A model generated the notes under the pieces. It saw only the letters and a list, made by a program, of their open reading frames with translations. It did no database searches and was not told the origin of the DNA. DNA of 64,000 nt. Source: Craterostigma plantagineum. Taxonomy: Eukaryota; Streptophyta; Magnoliopsida; Lamiales; Linderniaceae. The stretch covers positions 1 through 64,000 of the forward strand of contig JAPQWV010001395.1 of assembly GCA_027422505.1 (NCBI GenBank), given 5' to 3'. Shown one piece after another: positions 57,702 through 64,000 of the stretch (the first letter of the stretch is position 1; the number at the start of each line of letters is the position of its first letter). A program made the position numbers and the translations under genes.

Positions 57702-58005
57702 ACACGCTAATTATTTATATTAAAATGGATATTTCTATGTAAAATCCATATAATACCTATGTAATAATGAACTAGAAGGCGGGAGAAAGAAAAAGAAAAA
57801 GAAAAAGGAAAAAACAGAGTCGCTGGTCAATCATAGCGTTATACACAGCAAGGAATACTTTAATTAGAAACCGAACTTTCCTTATTTTATCTCCCATCTT
57901 TCTCTATACCAAAAATCCAACAGAAATTTTGGCAATTGGTGAGCTCAGATCTGTAAAAGCGATTGTTTTTCAGCTGAGCAATCGGGTTAGAGATCGAAAG
58001 GAAAG
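57702..58005 (+). promoter_or_regulatory. VAP27 5' flank
   Basis: AT-rich, with a purine run (AGAAAGAAAAAGAAAAAG near 57783). It presumably contains the promoter and 5' UTR; no defined site was recognised. Confidence 0.4.
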
Positions 58006-59986
58006 ATGAGCAGCGGGGATCTTCTTCATGTCGAGCCTCTCGAACTTCAATTCGCATGTATGTTGGGCGGTTTTTTATGGTTGTCTTCGTTGGTAAATTA
58101 AAGTTTGTCGTGTATGGCGCGTCGTTTGCGGGATGCTTGAGGAAATTTTGAGCTTCTCTATAGATCTTTGCTTGTGATTTTTGTTCTAATCATGGTATTT
58201 CGTGATGAATTAATATGTGTAATTGTTTCTCTGTTTTTTTTTTTACGGCAGTCGAATTGAAGAAGCAGATTTCGTCGGTCATCCACATAACGAACAAATC
58301 GGATGATTATGTTGCGTTTAAGGTAAATTGTTGATTTTTGATATGGTTGGATGGATTTCGACGTTACCCTTTGTCTTCCTTTTGCGATAGTAGGATAATC
58401 TTTTGCTGCTTTAGAGAGTGAAATCCTGGAAAAGAAACAATTTTTTGGTAGGTTGATCACTCTTTTTCCCTTTCTTCAATTTGTTAGGTGAAGACAACAA
58501 ATCCGAAGAAGTACTGTGTGCGACCGAACACTGGAGTTGTCACGCCCCACTCCAATTGTTACGTTGAAGGTGCACCTTTCGATCAAATATATTCAAACTA
58601 TTTTTTTAAAAACTTTAGCGAGCTTAGGATTCCAAGTATTGAAAGGTCAAGAGAGATTCTTTAGTTGTTCTTTTTCTTCTCCATTTAGTTACGATGCAGG
58701 CACAAAAGGAAGCTCCTGTGGACATGCAATGCAAGGACAAATTTCTACTGCAAAGTGTGGTCGTGAACCCGGGAACAACTGCTAAAGATGTGACTCCGCA
58801 ATTGGTAGAATTTTTTTTTATTCCTGGTTTTTTTTCAGTATTGATTGATTGAACTGATGATAATTTGACGTTTTAAGTATTTGATAAGTCTTTTGGATTA
58901 TGTGCTTATTGTGTTTTCATTAGTTTAGTAAAGAATCGGGTAGCCGTATTGATGAATGCAAGTTGAGAGTTGCCTATGTTCAGCCTCCATTACGAGCAGG
59001 GTCAGAAGAAGGTTCCTCGCCCAGGGAATCGGTTTCAAAAAATGGAGCTATGAATCAATCCGAATTTAGTGTGAGTGTTTGTACTTTAAAAATTTACTCA
59101 TCATTACATGTATTTCTTGACATTGTGAGTTGTGACATGAAAGGGCCATCTTCCATATACTTTCTGTTGTGTTGCAGTTGTCAAAAGCATATGGTGAATC
59201 ACAAGAAAACCATCCAGAGGTTATATATATTGTGGTTTTTTAATTTAATTGTTTGAGGTTATTCTAGTCGGGTGTCTATGTTCTTTATGGCGCTCTTCAT
59301 GTTTCTTTTTTTCATGATTTCTAGGCTTTATCTGCATGGCAGCAAACTATCACATGAATTTCCTTTTCTTTTCTCTTTTCCTGGTTTGTGGTATCTTGAA
59401 TTGCTTATGATTGGACTGTCGAAGCATTGTTTTTTCCATTGGAAGGGGTTGGAGCTGCTTTCTGTTTGGATTTTATTTTCATCCCCCATTGTACTTAAAC
59501 TTGTAGTGCTCCGGGAAAATCATGGATTGTCGTAACTCTCCTGGTGTTTACAATGTTGATTTATAAATGCCTGGGTAATATTGTAGGTTAATGCCCTAGT
59601 CTCCAAGCTGACTGAGGAGAAACTCCGTGCTGTCCAGCAAACTAACAAGCTTCAGCAAGAACTGGTAAAAAATTATTGTCGCATCTTCCCACATCGATTT
59701 TGCCACAGCTTATGCCACTTTCCCTTGATTAAAATATCTCTCAGATGCTAAACATTCTTCTAGTCTTGTTATATACCAAACTAATAAGATAATCTCATAG
59801 AAGTAATTGCCCATGTAGATAAGCCTCTCAAGTGATGAACTTTGATACATTGCTTCAACTTATTACTTCTTGCAGGAATTTTTAAGGCGCCAGAGTAAAA
59901 AGAGCCGTGGAGGTGTTCCATTAATCTACGTTTTCATCATTGGCCTGATCGGCATTCTTCTTGGGTATCTTCTGAAGAGAGCATGA
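58006..59986 (+). CDS. VAP27: VAP27-type vesicle-associated membrane protein-associated protein, 8 exons
   Basis: Exons 58006-58057, 58252-58322, 58488-58569, 58689-58804, 58924-59070, 59178-59219, 59587-59664 and 59876-59986 give 232 residues with all phases matching. The MSP domain spans about residues 6-125: VEPLELQFAFELKKQIS, DYVAFKVKTTNPKKYCVRPN (the conserved FFAT-binding surface) and VVVNPGTTAKDVT. A variable linker follows, then a short coiled coil (LVSKLTEEKLRAVQQTNKL) and a C-terminal anchor (VPLIYVFIIGLIGILLGYLL). VAP27 proteins are tail-anchored in the endoplasmic reticulum and tether it to the plasma membrane and cytoskeleton. Length and order fit the family. Confidence 0.95.
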
Positions 59987-60820
59987 TCAGCAGGTATCAA
60001 TGCGATGATCAGAGTATGGTTTTCTCAGTTGCGGTATTGTTCAAAGGTTCTTCAGGATAATTAAGGAAATGTTTCACTTATTTAAATGGTCTAATATGCC
60101 TATATTGGTCTGTGTCCACGATGTAATTGCTTTAAACCCAACCCCTTATTTGCTTGACATTAGTTGTTCTAATGTTTCTCTCTAGCTGCTGTTGTTATAT
60201 ATTGGTAATTGGTTTCTGAATAATCCATATTCTTTTTCTGAATTGCGAACCCCTTTTCTATGTTGGGCAGATATGTCTTTCTTTTGACTTCTGAAGGGTC
60301 TAAAGATTAGAACAGTATAAATCATACGACTATGATATCTGTATAAAGCCACGTTCTTTAATTAAACATCCTCAAGAGACCAAGTCTTGAAGCCTTGGGT
60401 CAACTCAAACCTAGTTTAGCCTCGCAATATTGACCAGTTCTTGAAAGTTATAAGCCATTTTTATATTTGCATATTTAATCTTCGTGGTAATAAACAATAC
60501 GAGGGGAGTAAATAAGATATACGAGCAGATTTAAAGTTCCACGCATAATAATGCACCTCAGCAAGGCAATCGATAACAATCGAAAGTCTGAGATATACAA
60601 AGAAAGATACTGAGGTTGCAATAATGAAGTAGAAGACAGTCTGTTGCTTGTAATATAATTAAGTAATCACTGTATAACACATTAGGAGTTTGAAGGATCT
60701 TAAAAGAAACCATGACTTTCAAGACACTCATGGAATGGATATGAAATGAGCCATGGATATAGTAGTATAGATTGAGATAGCACACACACAGTAGATCAGA
60801 TGAAATGAACGATACGAACA
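59987..60820. other. Convergent intergenic region between VAP27 and the GIL1-like gene
   Basis: AT-rich 3' flanks of two genes that read towards each other. No coding pattern was recognised. Confidence 0.5.
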
Positions 60821-62086
60821 TCACTCGTTAACTTTGATGCCAGTAAGGTAGACTTGGGACTGAATCACACTACCACCAATCCAAAAACCAGGCATGACCA
60901 TCAGACCGACTTTTGGTTTTTCGTCGCCATCTTCCATCGTGAAGTTCTTGACAACACTTTCCATGTATACTTCCGAAAATTCGGCGTCGCGATTCACCTG
61001 AAAAACCTTAACCGAAGGATCGAACGAATGGGCCAACCTATGAAGAAGGCATATGGACTTGGCTAATTTTAAAAAAGCCTGGTAAAACGCCGTTCTTGGG
61101 TGTCCACCTCCTGCTATATAATTACGCTGATCCAAGTTGCCGAAGAACGAAGTTTCCATCTTCTGATGAACCACTAACAAGTATTTGCTCTGGCAGAAGC
61201 TTCCAAACATTGAATCTGAACTCTCACACACAGCATCTAGTGGATCCATTTCCCTCAAAGCAAGATATTGCTGGAAAATACTCTCTTTTGAGTCTGGCGA
61301 TTTTTCTGATTTCAGGGAGAAGTTCTCGTCTTGGAAGCCAATGAACATTCGCTGACAAATATGAGACTCAAATGCATATTTCTTGTGGGCCCTCTTTGCG
61401 TAGACGATGTTTGGCTCAATGGAATCCGCCGCTGCGTCGAGGTCCCAGCCAGCTGCTTTCATCATGTTAATCAGAGGCTTGGAGAAATCGTGGATTGCCC
61501 TGTAAGAGTCTTCAACTGCTGATTTAAAAAGATCGGGAGATAAATCCAATGTTAAACACCCCTTTTCGCTACCACTGGCTTCAGATTCTTTCGATGCCAA
61601 ATCCCTAAGCTTCAAATTCTTCTCGAGCTTCACACGCTTTTGGTTTGCCTCTTGGATCAGCTGCTCTAACTGAAGGATTTCACCATCTTTATTCTGAATT
61701 TCAGATTGGAACTTCTTCACCATGACCTCATAGGTCTTCAACAGGCTCTGCTGTTCTTGAATCTCCGCAGCTAATCGAGAGTCCTGTGGAGATCCACAAA
61801 CAGGTCTAGGATTGTGCTCTCTGTAGAAATGCTTCAGTTCAGACAAATTCTTCAGCTCTGATATTACGAGTTTATCAGCAGCTTGGATCTTGTCAGGGTC
61901 GTAAGGAGTATGAGCGGCCTGAAGTTGAATGTAAGCAGTCTTCAGCGAAGATATGTTTGCAAATATTCTGGACATTAGGGCTTCCATAGCTTCGGGATTC
62001 TGGTTTCCAGCCTCGTCCATTGGTTGAGGATGAACCTTTTGGTTGCTGTCACGGAGCTGAGTATCTTTAGCACTACTATGTTGCAT
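60821..62086 (-). CDS. GIL1-like DUF641 protein (gravitropic-in-the-light family)
   Basis: A single coding exon of 421 residues from the ATG at 62086. The open frame runs further upstream but without an ATG, and a consensus acceptor (TTCTTAG before ATCTAAAAG, near 62103) suggests that sequence is a 5'-UTR intron. The DUF641 block is at about residues 35-95 (EALMSRIFANISSLKTAYIQ, SELKNLSELKHFYREH). A coiled coil follows (EIQNKDGEILQLEQLIQEAN), then the conserved C-terminal half (HDFSKPLINMMKAAGWDLD, KYAFESHICQRMF, GGHPRTAFYQAF, VGLMVMPGFW). GIL1 relatives act downstream of phytochrome in light control of hypocotyl gravitropism, and others interact with receptor kinases. The exact subfamily member is not resolved. 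Confidence 0.85.
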   Translation of the reverse strand: MQHSSAKDTQLRDSNQKVHPQPMDEAGNQNPEAMEALMSRIFANISSLKTAYIQLQAAHTPYDPDKIQAADKLVISELKNLSELKHFYREHNPRPVCGSPQDSRLAAEIQEQQSLLKTYEVMVKKFQSEIQNKDGEILQLEQLIQEANQKRVKLEKNLKLRDLASKESEASGSEKGCLTLDLSPDLFKSAVEDSYRAIHDFSKPLINMMKAAGWDLDAAADSIEPNIVYAKRAHKKYAFESHICQRMFIGFQDENFSLKSEKSPDSKESIFQQYLALREMDPLDAVCESSDSMFGSFCQSKYLLVVHQKMETSFFGNLDQRNYIAGGGHPRTAFYQAFLKLAKSICLLHRLAHSFDPSVKVFQVNRDAEFSEVYMESVVKNFTMEDGDEKPKVGLMVMPGFWIGGSVIQSQVYLTGIKVNE

Positions 62087-63133
62087 ATCTACTTTTAGAT
62101 CTAAGAATATCCACAAAATAACTTCCGCGCCAAGGAAAAGTAGACAGCAGTAACTGCAAAGGAACAATGCCCTACGTAACGTTAGTCGAATATGGTACGG
62201 ACATAAGAATATTACGATCAACGAACATTCTAACCTACTAAATAAATGCCAAAACTACCACCATTTGGCAGCAAGAAAGCGCACTCTAACAGTATCTGGC
62301 TGTAAAAGCAAATCATCTATTTCTTAACAAAATCACACTGCCAAGCAAGCATAACGACTATCTAACAGTGTACACGTGGAACACAAAAATCTAGACACAA
62401 AACCTCTTAATCAAATGTCATTAACAGTCTATATACACAAACCGGATATAATACAGAGGCTACGAAACGAACGCCGACTCAATCAAAGGAAATTTGAAGA
62501 ACTTACATCAGAGGCAAAATATATAAGAACCATTATTTCTCACTTCCAAGGGGCAAATCTCTACACCCTCGCTCCAGATATGATCTATTCCTCAGAGAAG
62601 TAAAGTACAAAAAGAAAAATTAAGTTTCAAAATTTCCAGATCGCATTGAAATTCTAGCCCGTAACCTAACAGTCACACCATAACTCCATCTCTACGCCGT
62701 AGCCAACACCACCAGGTATAAAACCAAAAACCTACTGCTTGTCCTCGTACAAAAAGCAGCTGCCAGCTAAACTTAAGAAAAACCCTAGAAATGATGAAAA
62801 CGAGGACATACATAGCCTAAATGGATAATGGAAATCACATAGCGTAAACTGTAAGATGACACAAACTTAATTTACGAAATTATTACCTGATCGGCGATGT
62901 CTCCGGTGAAAATCGACCCTTGATTTGAGATCTAGAGCAACAGTGAAAAGGGATTATTCAGACCAAAAACCACACGCCTTACTCGATAGTATGAAAAAGT
63001 AAAGCGGTGGTGCAACTTTACTATAACGCTTGTTTCCATTCCAATTTTTGTAATTTTATATTTATACAATGAATAGTGATTTTACTAGTACAAAAAATAA
63101 TATTTATTATGTACCTTTCGTAATTATTTATTA
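62087..63133 (-). promoter_or_regulatory. Upstream region and probable 5'-UTR intron of the GIL1-like gene
   Basis: The segment 62104-about 62890 is probably an intron in the leader; a donor candidate (minus-strand GTAATAATTT, near 62889) follows a C/G-richer leader segment. No other gene is apparent. Confidence 0.4.
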
Positions 63134-63399
63134 TGGGCTCGTTTGATACTCTTGTTTGTGGATTACATGGGTATAAGTTATTTGTGTATGGCTATACAAG
63201 GATTTTGTTGATAGTGTATTTTAACATGTTTGATATGTGTGTATTAATTATTTGTGTATTGATGTAAATTGTGTTTGATACAAGTGTTTGAGGTAGGTAT
63301 GAAATTTGTAAATATAGTCAAAAGACATTTTTAACCTTTTTTTACAAAAAGCAATTAAAAAAAAAAGAAAATTACAAACGCATCGTCTTCTTCAATTTC

Positions 63400-63470
63400 C
63401 CTAATTACAGCTTCTTCAATTACCCTAATTACAGAGCTTCTGTGCTCTTCAATTTCCCAAATCACAGGTC
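63400..63470 (+). repeat. Short tandem repeat around CTTCAATTTCCCTAATTACAG
   Basis: Three diverged units resembling CTTCTTCAATTACCCTAA follow one another. They lie within the MITE-like element and encode the repetitive IREIEE-type segment of the chance minus-strand frame. Confidence 0.65.
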
Positions 63471-63838
63471 TTGAACCAATTTCGTTCAGCTCTACCACAT
63501 GCCCGCCGCCGCTATTACAACCCAACGCCGCGCCGCCCACCACTTTCCCCTGACCTCCGGCGAGGTAAATCGTCAGAAAGAAGCCGCCCACACTTGCCCC
63601 TGACGTCGCCACCGTCCCGTCGCTCTTAGGATGCAGACGCCGCAGTGGCACCTCGCGGCGTAGGAAGAGAGGCCGTCGTGGACGTCGCAGCTGGCCGAAA
63701 GAGAGGGTAAAGGCGGAGGAGAGGGGCCTGGCTTGCTATCGGGGTAAATGCGGTATTATAAAGAAGGTATGGATATACCCACCTCTGTGGTGGGTTTGTC
63801 TACTCAAGCTTTATCAACGAAATCTGTGTAATAGGCAT

Positions 63839-63869
63839 GTAAAGTTATACATGCCATGTATAACTTTAC
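63839..63869. repeat. Perfect 15-bp hairpin with one-base loop
   Basis: GTAAAGTTATACATG (63839-63853), C, then CATGTATAACTTTAC (63855-63869). The arms are exact complements. It lies near the right end of the MITE-like element. Confidence 0.9.
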
Positions 63870-64000
63870 AAGGATATCAAACATGACCAAATTAGTTATA
63901 CCTATTTGATACCCATCTATACATGGGTATCAAACGAGCTAGGGATCATCATAATTCAATGAATAAATCATGTGTATTTATTGATTATTGAATTCATCAT

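Larger units (their letters stand above)
63134..63943. mobile_element. MITE-like element with CTCGTTTGATAC ends and a GC-rich interior
   Basis: GGGCTCGTTTGATAC at 63134 pairs with the reverse complement of GTATCAAACGAGCTAGGG ending near 63943. Both sub-ends are AT-rich with GGGTAT words. The middle (about 63480-63750) is GC-rich and unlike its surroundings, as if captured from a gene. A 98-codon minus-strand frame there (63651-63355) is not similar to a known family. Target duplication is not clear, so class (hAT or other) is uncertain. Confidence 0.55.

Noticed and set aside
62087..62221. Hydrophobic N-terminal extension of the GIL1-like frame
   Set aside because: No ATG, a TTG start only, and a good splice acceptor lies between it and the real start; it is likely intron sequence.
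63355..63651. 98-codon minus-strand frame ending in poly-Phe
   Set aside because: It lies in the MITE-like element, its tail is an A-run artefact, and it has no family similarity.

Overview
The window is nuclear DNA of a flowering plant, almost certainly a eudicot. Every cellular gene is a plant family with short exons and GT-AG introns: a KIN-7O/CENP-E-like kinesin, COP9 signalosome subunit 7, an ARABIDILLO F-box/armadillo protein, a DUF1639 protein, a plant nucleotidyltransferase, an SPX protein, a VAP27 protein and a GIL1/DUF641 protein. The gaps are filled with plant Copia, Gypsy/Tekay, hAT, Harbinger and MITE sequences. The exact lineage cannot be read from the sequence.

Layout: 1-2.3 kb holds a decayed Copia relic (LTR plus primer-binding site) and a 209-bp hAT MITE. 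2274-8328 is a retroposed sequence with a 19-bp target duplication and poly(A) tail on the minus strand, split by a very young full-length Copia (2596-7956). A Harbinger MITE follows (8676-8997). 9136-17528 (-) is a 31-exon kinesin gene with a 4-nt deletion in the switch-II codons. 17656-21008 is an unusual 3.35-kb inverted-repeat element, mostly degenerate TTGGTATAAT/ATTATACCAA minisatellite, between the divergent kinesin and CSN7 genes. CSN7 (+, 21292-23814) is followed by a broken EF-hand-like pseudogene and by ARABIDILLO (-, 25040-29368), which has long (GA)n tracts in two introns.

30366-45371 is one Tekay-type Gypsy element whose right LTR was split by a Tork-type Copia (39329-44373); all target duplications can be read. 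45.9-62.1 kb is a gene-dense stretch: DUF1639 (+), nucleotidyltransferase (+), SPX (+), VAP27 (+) and GIL1-like (-). The window ends in a MITE-like element carrying a GC-rich segment and a perfect hairpin.

The genes are unrelated housekeeping, developmental and signalling loci; there is no operon-like logic. Main points for a second look: the foldback-like minisatellite element 128 bp from the kinesin start codon; the kinesin switch-II deletion; a one-base frameshift near the end of the nucleotidyltransferase gene; dense E2F-like motifs in the Gypsy LTRs; two P1BS phosphate-response motifs upstream of SPX; and the nested, datable transposon history. Several small indels could be unpolished assembly errors, so reads should be checked before calling genes dead.
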